Positions 24,691-33,086 of a stretch of 64,000 nt of DNA are shown here, in pieces. The DNA is taken from assembly GCF_023757625.1 (NCBI RefSeq), contig NZ_JALGBZ010000001.1:124001-188000 (forward strand), given 5' to 3'. The position numbers and the translations under genes were made by a program. This DNA is from Halomonas sp. S3-1-1. GTDB lineage: Bacteria > Pseudomonadota > Gammaproteobacteria > Pseudomonadales > Halomonadaceae. Below the pieces are notes generated by a model. It was not told the origin of the DNA, made no database searches, and worked only from the letters and a program-made list of their open reading frames with translations. The number at the start of each line of letters is the position of its first letter. Position 1 is the stretch's first letter.

Positions 24691-25236
24691 ATGCAAGCGA
24701 TAATCAATCGGTATGGACGTCGGGCCAAAGCGCCGCTGCTCTGCGCCTTGGCAGGGAGCCTGGCGCTGTGGCTGGCGCACAGCCCCGCCCAAGCGCAAAC
24801 GGTGTATCGCGTGGTCGACGAGAGCGGCCGGGTGACCTACACCGACAACCCGGACAGCGGCGGCGAAGCCGTGACGCTGGCGCCGCTGCCGAGCGTGCAA
24901 GCCGCGCCGCCGCCCACAGCGCCACGCAGTCAGGCGCGGCCCGGCCAGCCCTTCATGCCTTACGATCGGTTCGCGATCGAAAGCCCGGCGCCCGGTACAC
25001 GCCTCGATGACACGATGACGCCGGTAGACGTGCGCGTTCAGCCGCCGCTGCGCGAGGATCACCAGATCCGGCTGCTGGTGAACGGCGAGATCAGCCAGTC
25101 GGCGCTGCACAGCGATGCCTTCTGGCTGACTGGGCTCACTCAGGGCTCGCATCGGCTGGAAGCCGAGCTGCTCGACAGCCAGGGGCGGGTACAGCACCGC
25201 ACCGAAGCGGTGAGTATCCTGGTTGCTCCGCGATAA
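24691..25236 (+). CDS. DUF4124 domain-containing secreted protein
   Basis: 181 aa from ATG 24691 with GGGGAA upstream. A long signal peptide (ending LWLAHSPAQA|Q) is followed by the DUF4124 core TVYRVVDESGRVTYTDNPDSGGEAV, then a Pro/Ala-rich linker, then a C-terminal immunoglobulin-like or beta-sandwich part (FAIESPAPGTRLDDTMTPVDVRVQPPLREDHQIRLLVNGEISQS ... GSHRLEAELLDSQGRV). DUF4124 proteins are common between glnA and ntrB in gammaproteobacteria; their function is unknown. The start codon lies just behind the glnA terminator, so it has little room for its own promoter. Confidence 0.88.
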   Translation: MQAIINRYGRRAKAPLLCALAGSLALWLAHSPAQAQTVYRVVDESGRVTYTDNPDSGGEAVTLAPLPSVQAAPPPTAPRSQARPGQPFMPYDRFAIESPAPGTRLDDTMTPVDVRVQPPLREDHQIRLLVNGEISQSALHSDAFWLTGLTQGSHRLEAELLDSQGRVQHRTEAVSILVAPR

Positions 25237-25351
25237 TATGAACTAAAATAGTGCATCGTCGGCGTACGCATTTCGCACCGCGTTGCAATGGCGCATGGTT
25301 TTGCGCCGCCTTGATGCGATAAACCCGTTAGGGGCGCGCTCAATGTGCGAT

Positions 25352-25367
25352 TGGCGCGCTTTTTGCA
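25352..25367 (+). promoter_or_regulatory. Sigma-54-like promoter before ntrB
   Basis: TGGCGC-N5-TTGCA matches the -24/-12 consensus with one substitution in the -24 element, and correct spacing. It is about 80 bases before the ntrB start, so ntrBC may be autoregulated by NtrC. No convincing NtrC dyad was found close upstream. Confidence 0.6.
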
Positions 25368-25447
25368 GTTTCTCTGCATGCGCTTGCGACCCAACGATCG
25401 AACCTCGCAGCGTCACGCGACTTACCCAAGGCCCTTCAGGACACGCC

Positions 25448-26506
25448 ATGTATCAGCGTTTACTCGAACATCTCACCACCGCCGTGCTGCTGCTGGATGG
25501 TGAACTGCGCGTTGGCTGGATGAATCCCGCCGCCGAAGCGCTTCTGGCCGTGAGTATCAGCCGCGTGAAGGGCATGAGTCTGGATACCCTTTTAGGCTGC
25601 GGTGAAAGCGTCGATAGCGTGCTGGCCAAGGCGCGCGATGCCTTTCATCCCTATACCCAGCGCGAGGCGCGCATTACGCCGCTCAACGGCGAGCCGCTCA
25701 CGGTGGACTATACGGTCACGCCGCTTTCGGCGGATGAGCTACTGCTGGAAGTCGAACCCCGCGATCGCCTGATGCAGATTTCCCGCGAGGAGGCGCTGAC
25801 CACCCGCCAAGAGACCATCAAGGTGCTGGCACGCGGCCTGGCCCACGAGGTGAAAAACCCGCTGGGCGGGATTCGCGGCGCCGCCCAGTTGCTGGAGCGC
25901 GACCTGGATGATCCGGCGCTTCGTGAGTACACCCGTATCATCGTCGAAGAGGTCGACCGCCTAAAAGACCTGGTGGATTCGATGCTCGGCCCGAACCGTA
26001 TGCCTCGCCACGAGCCGGTCAATATCCACAAGATTCTGGAGCGCGTGCGGGCGTTGCTGCTGGCCGAACACCCCACGATTACCATTACCCGCGACTACGA
26101 CCCGAGCCTGCCTGAGCTTTCCGGCGACGAGTCGCAGATGATTCAGGCGGTGCTGAACGTGGCGCGCAACGCCGTGCAGGCGATGACCGAAGCCCAGGTC
26201 GAGGCGCCGGAGCTGGTGCTGCGCACCCGCGCCAAGCGCCAGTTCACTCTGGGCGCTGAGCGCCACCGGCTGGTCAGCGAGGTCGGCCTGATCGACAACG
26301 GCCCCGGCATCCCCGACGCCCTGCGCGCCACGCTGTTCTACCCCATGGTCTCCGGGCGCGCCGAAGGCAGCGGCCTGGGCCTCTCGATCGCTCAGTCGAT
26401 TCTGCATCAGCATCACGGATTGATCGAATGCGACTCACACCCGGGACGGACTGAATTTCGTCTTTTAATTCCGCTGGTTAATCATCTTACCGGAGACGCG
26501 TCATGA
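25448..26506 (+). CDS. glnL: Nitrogen regulation sensor kinase/phosphatase NtrB (GlnL)
   Basis: 352 aa from ATG 25448 (AGGA site). N-terminal PAS domain (about 5-100, LLDGELRVGWMNPAAEALL), then HisKA with phospho-acceptor His133 in LARGLAHEVKNPLGGIRGAAQLL, and an HATPase domain (DESQMIQAVLNVARNAVQAM; IDNGPGIPDALR; FYPMVSGRAEGSGLGLSIAQSILHQHHG). No membrane helices, as expected for the cytosolic sensor controlled by PII. It phosphorylates NtrC at low nitrogen and dephosphorylates it when PII is bound. Overlaps ntrC by 4 bases. Confidence 0.96.
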   Translation: MYQRLLEHLTTAVLLLDGELRVGWMNPAAEALLAVSISRVKGMSLDTLLGCGESVDSVLAKARDAFHPYTQREARITPLNGEPLTVDYTVTPLSADELLLEVEPRDRLMQISREEALTTRQETIKVLARGLAHEVKNPLGGIRGAAQLLERDLDDPALREYTRIIVEEVDRLKDLVDSMLGPNRMPRHEPVNIHKILERVRALLLAEHPTITITRDYDPSLPELSGDESQMIQAVLNVARNAVQAMTEAQVEAPELVLRTRAKRQFTLGAERHRLVSEVGLIDNGPGIPDALRATLFYPMVSGRAEGSGLGLSIAQSILHQHHGLIECDSHPGRTEFRLLIPLVNHLTGDAS

Positions 26507-27933
26507 CTGAGACGACACACGCCGATGTTTCACGGGTCATCATCGTCGACGACGACCGCGCCATTCGCTGGGTGCTGGAGCGCGCCCTAGCGCAGCCGGA
26601 CCTGGACGTTGAGTGTATCGAACGCGCCGACACCGCCCTTGAGCGGCTTTTAAGCGACCCGCCGGACGTGCTGGTCACCGATATCCGCATGCCGGGCATC
26701 GACGGGCTGGATTTGATGTCGCGCGTACGTGAGGCCCATCCGGATTTGCCGGTCATCGTCATGACCGCCCACTCGGATCTCGATAGCGCCGTGGCCTCCT
26801 ACCAGGGCGGGGCGTTCGAGTACCTGCCCAAGCCTTTCGATGTGGACGAGGCGCTGGCGCTGGTGCGCCGCGCCGTGGCCCACGCTCGTGAGCGCCAGCG
26901 CCCGGTGAGCGTGCCGGAGGGCCTCAACGCCGAGATCATCGGCGAAGCGCCCGCCATGCAGGAGGTGTTTCGCGCCATCGGCCGGCTATCGCACTCGCAT
27001 ATTACCGTGCTTATCAACGGCGAATCCGGCACCGGCAAGGAGCGGGTCGCCCAGGCGCTTCACCAGCACAGCCCGCGCGCCGGCAAGCCGTTCATCGCGC
27101 TGAACATGGCGGCGATTCCCAAGGACCTGATCGAATCCGAGCTGTTCGGTCACGAAAAGGGCGCCTTTACTGGCGCCGGCGCCCAGCGTCAGGGGCGCTT
27201 CGAGCAGGCCAACGGCGGCACGCTGTTTCTCGACGAGATCGGCGACATGCCGGCGGAGACCCAGACGCGGCTTCTGCGCGTGCTGGCCGACGGTGAGTTC
27301 TACCGCGTGGGCGGCCACACCTCGGTGAAGGTGGATGTGCGCATCATCGCCGCGACGCACCAGAACCTGGAGTCGCTGGTCGACGAAGGGCGCTTTCGCG
27401 AGGATCTGTTTCACCGCCTGAACGTCATCCGCGTGCACCTGCCAAGGCTCGCCGAGCGCCGCGAAGACATCCCCAGGCTTACGCGGCACTTTCTCGCCGA
27501 GGCTGCCAAGGAACTCTCCACGGATATCAAGGTGCTGACCACGGACGCCGAAACGCACCTGACCAAACTGGATTGGCCGGGTAACGTGCGCCAGCTCGAG
27601 AATATCTGCCGGTGGCTAACGGTCATGGCCTCGGGCCGCGAAATCCTGATCGAGGATTTACCGCCGGAACTTCGCACCGTGGGCGCGTCATCGGCCGGTG
27701 CGCAGGGCGACTGGCGCAGCGCGTTTCGCGGCTGGGCGGATCACGCGCTGGCCGAAGGTCATACGCACCTGCTGGAGGAGGCGGTGCCGGATTTCGAGCG
27801 GATCCTGATCGAAACCGCGCTCAAGCATACCGGCGGGCGCAAGGGCGAAGCCGCCGAGCTTTTGGGGTGGGGGCGCAATACGCTTACTCGCAAGCTGAAA
27901 ACGCTGCTGCCGGCGCTGGCCGACGAGGCCTGA
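26503..27933 (+). CDS. glnG: Nitrogen regulation response regulator NtrC (GlnG)
   Basis: 476 aa, ATG overlapping the ntrB stop (ATGA). Receiver domain with phospho-acceptor Asp60 (VLVTDIRMPG), sigma-54-interacting AAA+ domain with Walker A GESGTGKE (173-180), the GAFTGA loop (220-225) that contacts sigma-54, and GGTLFLDEIGDMP. The C terminus is a Fis-type helix-turn-helix (LIETALKHTGGRKGEAAELLGWGRNTLTRKLKTL). It activates sigma-54 promoters such as the one before glnA. Confidence 0.97.
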   Translation: MTETTHADVSRVIIVDDDRAIRWVLERALAQPDLDVECIERADTALERLLSDPPDVLVTDIRMPGIDGLDLMSRVREAHPDLPVIVMTAHSDLDSAVASYQGGAFEYLPKPFDVDEALALVRRAVAHARERQRPVSVPEGLNAEIIGEAPAMQEVFRAIGRLSHSHITVLINGESGTGKERVAQALHQHSPRAGKPFIALNMAAIPKDLIESELFGHEKGAFTGAGAQRQGRFEQANGGTLFLDEIGDMPAETQTRLLRVLADGEFYRVGGHTSVKVDVRIIAATHQNLESLVDEGRFREDLFHRLNVIRVHLPRLAERREDIPRLTRHFLAEAAKELSTDIKVLTTDAETHLTKLDWPGNVRQLENICRWLTVMASGREILIEDLPPELRTVGASSAGAQGDWRSAFRGWADHALAEGHTHLLEEAVPDFERILIETALKHTGGRKGEAAELLGWGRNTLTRKLKTLLPALADEA

Positions 27934-27986
27934 AGCGAGCCATTGGGCACGCCGTCAGGCTAGGCAACGAGTGCGATGGGGCGGGC

Positions 27987-28505
27987 TTACGCTGTTTGGC
28001 AAAGCGCCAAAAACTGCTCGAAATCGCGCAGAATCAGCGGAAGGCTCGCGTGCAGGCGGTGGTCGTCGTCCACCATGCGCAGCGACAGCCGCTGGCGGCG
28101 TGCGTGCTCGATGACCGGCTCGCAAGGCACCACGTCATCACGCCAGCCGTGAATGATGTGGGTGTGGCGGGCGCCAAGCGTTAGCGTGGTTTCTGGGTAG
28201 TCCGGCATGCCGAGCGCCGGCGCCAGTAAAAAGCACCCAAGCACCGGATGGCGCTGGCTGACGGCAGCGCTCAAAAAACCGCCCAAACTCGACCCGGCCA
28301 TGATGCAGTGAGCCGGATCGTCGCCGCGGGTTTCAAGTGTTGCCAGCAGGTGGGCGAAGCGCGCCTGATGGCTTGGCTGGTCGCGGTAGTCCATCACGAC
28401 CGCCTCGCAATCCTCACAGGCTTCTACCACGCGCTTGAGCGCCTGCACCTTCAGTGCCTCGGGCCCGCTTTCGAGCCCGTGGGACAGATAGACATGAGTC
28501 AGCAT
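27987..28505 (-). CDS. Alpha/beta hydrolase family protein (YqiA/UPF0227-like)
   Basis: 172 aa from ATG 28505 (a GTG directly before it is in frame). Small alpha/beta hydrolase: N-terminal YLSHGLESGP, nucleophile elbow GSSLGG, acid in HGWRDDVVP, and catalytic His in DDDHRL. Size and layout fit the YqiA/RsbQ-like small esterase group; the substrate is unknown. Its start codon shares a base with the stop of the preceding entericidin-like gene (TGATG), so the two are translationally coupled. It converges with ntrC. Confidence 0.82.
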   Translation of the reverse strand: MLTHVYLSHGLESGPEALKVQALKRVVEACEDCEAVVMDYRDQPSHQARFAHLLATLETRGDDPAHCIMAGSSLGGFLSAAVSQRHPVLGCFLLAPALGMPDYPETTLTLGARHTHIIHGWRDDVVPCEPVIEHARRQRLSLRMVDDDHRLHASLPLILRDFEQFLALCQTA

Positions 28506-28639
28506 CACTCTTCCGCCGCGTCCTGAACGACCTTGCCTCCCTGCTCGATATCGCGGCCCATTCCCTGGAACGTATTGCAGCCGCTTACCATCAGAAGCGT
28601 CATCAATAGCGCAAGACCCGAAGCGATAGAGCGTTTCAT
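28505..28639 (-). CDS. Entericidin A/B family small lipoprotein
   Basis: 44 aa: MKRSIASGLALLMTLLMVSG|C with a lipobox (VSGC), then NTFQGMGRDIEQGGKVVQDAAEE. The CNTxxGxGxDI pattern after the lipid-anchored Cys is the hallmark of entericidins, small outer-membrane-associated lipoproteins named for an antidote/toxin pair, with uncertain roles. Only one copy is present here, so there is no classic EcnA/EcnB pair. The stop overlaps the start of the downstream hydrolase. The ribosome site is weak. Confidence 0.85.
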   Translation of the reverse strand: MKRSIASGLALLMTLLMVSGCNTFQGMGRDIEQGGKVVQDAAEE

Positions 28640-29528
28640 TGGCGTATACCCGTGGTGAGAGATCATCGTTGAGTGAGAAACCGTCGTTGAGTAAGAAGCC
28701 CTTGTTGGCAGGCGCGAAACCCAGGGCGATGACAGCCGCATGTGTTGGCTGCCTTGGCTAACTTTAACCAGCAATGTGTCCTTTGGTAAGCAAAATTTGC
28801 CGCGTCAATGCCTCGAAAAGCGCCGTTAAAAGTGGTGCTTTTCGGGTCTCGCCAGTGAAGCCAAGGGATGACTCGTGAGCGTACTGGCGACGTTAAGATC
28901 ACGTCAGAACCCGAATAAATTGTGCTGACCCCGAATAAAGTGAAAAGCGCCGCGCGGCACTGAGCCAACTTGTCGTATCAAATCGTCGTTATTGTCGCAT
29001 GTGTCACATCGACACAGATTAAAAGCCGTAATAGACACTATCGAATCGGAAAATGAAGTGTCGTTATATATTTCAATTATTTGATATATAGGGATTTTAG
29101 TGTCTGCCAAGCATTGTTGGCCCGCTCCCTGCAGTATTAGGGCAAGAGCCACCGCAATGAGTTCGTGAAGCTTAATCGGTTTGAGCAGGCTACAGAAGAG
29201 ACAGGATGGCATGGAGCCAAAGGGAAATGGATTTTTACGGACACTAGCCTGCTCACTCTTATCGGCGCAAGGTGGCGCCGACATCACGGCCAGGGAGCGG
29301 CGGCGATGCAAACTGGCCATTTCGTTTTTACGAGATGGCTTTTTTGCGTCTTTAGGAAAGTGCTAATGACCTGATACTTAAGCGTATTTGTTCATCGAGT
29401 GGCGGTAGTGAAGCCTCTGTATAAAATTTTATACGGATGCATATCCCGTTTTGGTCTATCCTCAGGGATAAACCAACCTAGCGGCTAGAAAACGTCAACG
29501 TTCAGCTGCCTACTCAGGGACAAGCGTC
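28640..29528. other. 889-bp region without a firm gene
   Basis: Lower GC than the neighbours. Several short frames exist on both strands. The best is minus-strand 28904-29212 (about 102 aa), whose start looks like a signal peptide (LHELIAVALALILQGAGQQCLA) and which has a Cys cluster (CRCDTCDN), but it lacks a ribosome site. CCCGAATAAA occurs twice near 28911-28938. A perfect 16-bp palindrome is at 29419-29434. I assign no gene here. Confidence 0.4.
29419..29434. promoter_or_regulatory. Perfect 16-bp palindrome GTATAAAATTTTATAC
   Basis: Exact self-complement in a locally mixed-composition stretch, 95 bases upstream of the 44-aa membrane peptide. The length is beyond what I would expect by chance in a short region, so a dimeric regulator site is plausible. 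The protein that binds is unknown. Confidence 0.5.
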
Positions 29529-29663
29529 ATGGCAATGGCTCTCATGTTCGTCATGTTTATATTGTTTTTAGGGTTTTCCGGAGTGGGTGTTTACGTCATG
29601 GTCAAGACCTCTTCCAGAACTGCCCAGGAAAAGCTCGACGACCTTCCGCCAGATCTCAAGTAA
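29529..29663 (+). CDS. 44-aa single-helix membrane peptide
   Basis: ATG 29529 with AGGGA about 9 bases upstream; a strong hairpin follows 37 bases after the stop. Sequence: a Met-rich hydrophobic helix (MALMFVMFILFLGFSGVGVYVM, about residues 3-24), then a basic/polar tail (VKTSSRTAQEKLDDLPPDLK). This positive-after-helix pattern suggests N-out or a short hairpin-free tail in the cytoplasm. I do not recognise a family; similar small membrane proteins are common and poorly annotated. The combination of ribosome site, palindrome upstream and terminator downstream supports a real monocistronic gene. Confidence 0.6.
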   Translation: MAMALMFVMFILFLGFSGVGVYVMVKTSSRTAQEKLDDLPPDLK

Positions 29664-29700
29664 GCCTGCATTCTCTTTTATTCTTAACTACCCGCTTTCA

Positions 29701-29734
29701 ACGACCGGCGCCCGCTATTGCGGGCGCCGGTCGT
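29701..29734. terminator. 15-bp perfect hairpin, bidirectional terminator-like
   Basis: Arms ACGACCGGCGCCCGC and GCGGGCGCCGGTCGT are exact complements around TATT. It lies between the convergent 44-aa peptide gene and the symporter gene (stop at 29750). Trailing T-runs are short (TTTCGTT), so termination may depend on the stem's strength. Confidence 0.75.
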
Positions 29735-29749
29735 TTCGTTGGGCGCGTT

Positions 29750-31207
29750 TCAGCGCTGATCGCCTTGCCAGCGGCCCTTGCCGCGATCGGGCACCATGCG
29801 CCCGAAGTACAAGAGCCCAAACGCCAGCCAGCCAAGCGTTAGCACGGTAGTGAGAATCAAAACGGCGAGCGCGCCAAACTCGGCGATCAACGGCAGGGCG
29901 GCGGCGGTGAAAAGCCCGCCACCGACGATTGGCTCGAACATCAGCTGCTTGTAGCCAAAGCTTTCGAAGGCGCCGGACTCGTTTTTCGGATCGGCCATGC
30001 GCATGAGCAGAAGCCCCGTCACCGTGACCCCCATGGACTGGCCGAAGTCGCCGATGCCACGCTCGAACCAGTGATGGGGAATGATGCGCGGCGCCAGCAC
30101 GATCAGTACGAAAAGCCCCCAGGCGATGCCGGCAAAGGCCAGCAGCAAAAAGGGAATCAGGTACTCGCTGAGCGTGGTCAGCGAAAGCGTGGCGAGCGCG
30201 GCCACGATGGTGAAATCAAGCGCGGTACCCGCGATGCGCGACATGGTGCGGGTAGAAACATGGCGCTCCAGATTAAAGCGCATGACGATCAGCTGTACGA
30301 TCACCCCGCCGATCATGGCGATGGGAAACAGCGGTACGTGGGCGAGAATTTCGAGTCCGCCGTTTCGCGCCCAGGTCACCTGCTCGATCCATTGAAGCCC
30401 GGACAGCAGCAGCCAGCCGATCACGATCGCTACACCGACCAGCCCGATATGCAGGCTCAGTGGGTCAGTGGTGCCGGCTTCCTGAGTCAGGTCCTTTTTG
30501 AATTCGCTGAACTCACCGGCCGACGGGCGCTCCTCGTCGCGCAGGGTTTCGTCCGGCGCTCCCTCTTCTTGCTGCTTTTCCGGCGTCACGACCCCGCGGC
30601 GCGCGGCGATGTTGATCATGAGCGTGCCGATCAGCACGCCGGAGACGATCCCGACCGTGGCAAGTCCGAGCGCGAGATCCGCGCCCTCTTCGAAACCCAG
30701 CTCCGCGAAGGTGTCGCCCATGCCGGCGGCGGTGCCGTGGCCGCCCTCGAAGCCGATTTCGATCAGCGCTCCGGCCATGGGGTTCATGCCAAACACCGGC
30801 GCCAGTACCAAAAGCGCAAGCGACAGCCCCACCACGTACTGCCCCCAGGCCATGGTCTGGCCCACCACGACCTGCGGGCCGGCGCGCATCCAGATCGTTT
30901 TAATGCCGGGAATGGTCTTGCCGATGAACAGCGCCGCGAACACCACGTTGATCAAAAGCCCGGGCAGCGATGCCCAACTCTCCTGCACGTAGGCGGGAAA
31001 AAGCCCCGCGCTCTCGTCGAACACCTCGGGCATGAAACGGCCGAGCACGTCCGGGCCCATCAGCAGTAGCAGCAGGCCAGCGATCACGGAGCTTGGCAGG
31101 AAAAGGCGTCTGAGCCAGCCGATTTTCAGACGAAGGGCATTGCTGAGTAGAAGGGCCAGGCCAATGAGGACCAGCGCAACGAAGAGGTCACCGACGGTCA
31201 TGGTCAT
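29750..31207 (-). CDS. gltS: GltS-type sodium/glutamate symporter
   Basis: 485 aa with about 12 hydrophobic helices. GltS-like segments: RRLFLPSSVIAGLLLLLMGPDVLG near the start, IGFEGGHGTAAGMGDTFAELGF in the first re-entrant region, and GVTVTGLLLMRMADPKNESGAFESFGYKQL in the second half. E. coli GltS is about 400 aa; here a hydrophilic insert of about 50 residues (around 210-265, rich in Glu/Lys) separates the two halves. Such insertions are seen in marine members. It imports glutamate with Na+. The start at 31207 has GGGAGTG upstream. It is alone on its strand, with no operon partners. Confidence 0.85.
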   Translation of the reverse strand: MTMTVGDLFVALVLIGLALLLSNALRLKIGWLRRLFLPSSVIAGLLLLLMGPDVLGRFMPEVFDESAGLFPAYVQESWASLPGLLINVVFAALFIGKTIPGIKTIWMRAGPQVVVGQTMAWGQYVVGLSLALLVLAPVFGMNPMAGALIEIGFEGGHGTAAGMGDTFAELGFEEGADLALGLATVGIVSGVLIGTLMINIAARRGVVTPEKQQEEGAPDETLRDEERPSAGEFSEFKKDLTQEAGTTDPLSLHIGLVGVAIVIGWLLLSGLQWIEQVTWARNGGLEILAHVPLFPIAMIGGVIVQLIVMRFNLERHVSTRTMSRIAGTALDFTIVAALATLSLTTLSEYLIPFLLLAFAGIAWGLFVLIVLAPRIIPHHWFERGIGDFGQSMGVTVTGLLLMRMADPKNESGAFESFGYKQLMFEPIVGGGLFTAAALPLIAEFGALAVLILTTVLTLGWLAFGLLYFGRMVPDRGKGRWQGDQR

Positions 31208-31307
31208 GTCATCACTCCCTGATGAGCAGGATAGGCGCCGACGTCGCTAAAGAATACGTAGGCACCCCGAGTGAGTTAACCGTAGTGGTTTTTTAATCAA
31301 AGCGCTA

Positions 31308-31847
31308 TCAAGGCACCAGATAAAGGCTGAGCAGCGCAAAGCCGTAGCCGATCAGCGCCCCCGCCAGCACATCGCTTGCGTAGTGAAGCCCAAGCCCTAC
31401 CCGCGAAATCGCGATCAGCGCGCTTAGCGGCAGCACGATGACCAAAAGCCAAGGCGTATGGGCGGCGACCATCACGCTGAACATCACCGCGTGCATGGTG
31501 TGCCCGCTTGGAAAACTGTAGCGGTCGCGGGCAGGCTCGCCGCAGTGAACGCCGCCCAGATAGGTAATGAACGGGCGCTCGCGGCAAAGCCGAGTCTTGA
31601 TCAGCCGGTAGACCGTCAGCGCCAGCAGCGCGATGGCGCTGTACTGCAGCATCCGCCGGCTGCCGTTCGGAGTGAGCCATGGCTGGGCGGCAATGAGCGC
31701 CACCCATACCGGCCAGTCACCCAGCCGGCTAGCGGTTTGCAGTACGCGCCGCCACACCGGATTCAGCGAAAGCCGGGTGACGCGCTGGCAAAAGCGCCAC
31801 TCCCACGTATCAAGACGATCGAATGCGACAAGCGGGCGAGAGCGCAT
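31308..31847 (-). CDS. PAP2-family membrane phosphatase
   Basis: 179 aa from ATG 31847 with a perfect AGGAGG site. The three PAP2 motifs are present: KTRLCRERP (K-x6-RP), FPSGHT (PSGH) and SRVGLGLHYASD (SR-x5-H-x3-D). Five hydrophobic helices. These enzymes remove phosphate from lipid phosphates such as phosphatidic acid or undecaprenyl pyrophosphate. It overlaps the end of the upstream glycosyltransferase by 38 bases, so both are translated from one message; a joint role in glycolipid synthesis is likely but inferred. Confidence 0.9.
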   Translation of the reverse strand: MRSRPLVAFDRLDTWEWRFCQRVTRLSLNPVWRRVLQTASRLGDWPVWVALIAAQPWLTPNGSRRMLQYSAIALLALTVYRLIKTRLCRERPFITYLGGVHCGEPARDRYSFPSGHTMHAVMFSVMVAAHTPWLLVIVLPLSALIAISRVGLGLHYASDVLAGALIGYGFALLSLYLVP

Positions 31848-32979
31848 GATGGGCCTCCTGGGCGGTATGCAGATAACGCTTGAACTGTTCGGCGATGCCG
31901 CTCCAGCCGTGCTCCAGTACGCTGAGCCGGGCCGCTCGGCCAAGGCGCGCGTAGTCCGCCGGATGCTGGCAGAGTTCGGCGGCGGCCTGATGAAACCCCT
32001 TGGGGTCGTCGGGGGCAATGCTCAGGCCGTTATGGCCGTGCTGAATCAGCTCGGCGCTGGCGGCGTGGTCGAAGGCCACCACCGCCAGGCCGCTGGCCAT
32101 TGCCTCGGTGATGACGTTGCCCCAGGTTTCGGAAAGCGAGGGAAACACGAAGATATCGGCGCTGGCGTAGTGGCGGGCAAGACTCGGCTGATCAAGAAAA
32201 CCGGTGAAGTGGGCCTGGGGCAGCGCTTTTTGCAATTGCGCTCTGGCCGGGCCGTCGCCAACGATCACCTGCGCCATGTCCGGGCGCACCTCGCGCATGG
32301 CCTGGAAGGTCTCGACCAGCTGCGTCAGGTTTTTCTCCGCCGCCAGCCGCCCGGCGTAGAGCGCCACGCTCTGGTGCTCGGTTACGCCCCACTGATCGCG
32401 CAGGGCGTCGTCGCGGTGGGACGGCGAGAAGTGCTCACCGTCGATCCCGCGGGAGAGCACGCTGACATCGCGAATGCCCGCCCCGCGCAGGGTGCGGGCC
32501 TGGGCGTGAGTAGGCACCAGCGTCAGCGCGCAGCCGTTGTGGAAGTGGCGCAAATAGCGAAGGGTCGCCGCACTCAGCCAGCCGATGCCGTAGTCGTGGC
32601 AGTAGTGGTCGAAGTTGGTGTGCCAGCCCGCCACGCAAACGATACCGAGCTTGCGCGCCGCCCGGCGTGCGGCCAGCCCTAGCGGGCCTTGGGTTGCAAG
32701 GTAAACGGCATCCGGCGGATTCGTTTGCCAAAAGCGCGTGAGCATCCCAGGCGTTGCCAGGCCCACCTGAACCTCGGCGTAACCGGGTAGCGGCAGCCGG
32801 TAGACCTGAAGCTCTTCCCCGGGTGTCGAGCGCGGCTTATGGGAGCGCGGGGCGGGTCGCACTACATCGACCTGAACGTCCAAGCGGTCGAGCTCGCAGG
32901 CCAGGCGGTTGAGCGTATGGGCCACGCCGTTGATATCCGGTGCCCAGGTTTCACTCACTATACAAAGCCGCATCGCCAT
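31810..32979 (-). CDS. GT4-family glycosyltransferase, probably glycolipid-related
   Basis: 389 aa. GT-B fold: N-terminal domain MRLCIVSETWAPDINGVAHTLNRLACELD, then the donor-binding half with GRLAAEKNLTQLVETF and the E-x7-E motif in SLSETWGNVITEAMASG. The family includes mannosyl- and sulfoquinovosyl-type lipid glycosyltransferases (MgtA, SqdX). I infer a sugar transfer to a lipid because it is fused into one transcription unit with a PAP2 phosphatase. Start at 32979 (AAGGGAC site); the ATG two codons on is also possible. Confidence 0.87.
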   Translation of the reverse strand: MAMRLCIVSETWAPDINGVAHTLNRLACELDRLDVQVDVVRPAPRSHKPRSTPGEELQVYRLPLPGYAEVQVGLATPGMLTRFWQTNPPDAVYLATQGPLGLAARRAARKLGIVCVAGWHTNFDHYCHDYGIGWLSAATLRYLRHFHNGCALTLVPTHAQARTLRGAGIRDVSVLSRGIDGEHFSPSHRDDALRDQWGVTEHQSVALYAGRLAAEKNLTQLVETFQAMREVRPDMAQVIVGDGPARAQLQKALPQAHFTGFLDQPSLARHYASADIFVFPSLSETWGNVITEAMASGLAVVAFDHAASAELIQHGHNGLSIAPDDPKGFHQAAAELCQHPADYARLGRAARLSVLEHGWSGIAEQFKRYLHTAQEAHHALSPACRIRSS

Positions 32980-33086
32980 CGTCCCTTGCCCAAGGTGTGA
33001 GCCAAGTGTGGCAAGAGACGATGACAGCGGCAGGACAATCGAGTGAACAACTCGTGACAGACAGGCGCTGCGTGCCTAAAGCGCCA

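Noticed and set aside
23229..24728. 499-aa minus-strand frame opposite glnA
   Set aside because: Antisense shadow of glnA; no family resemblance and no start signals.
30071..31069. 332-aa plus-strand frame opposite the symporter gene
   Set aside because: Antisense shadow; Asp/Gly/His-rich translation typical of reversed membrane-protein codons.
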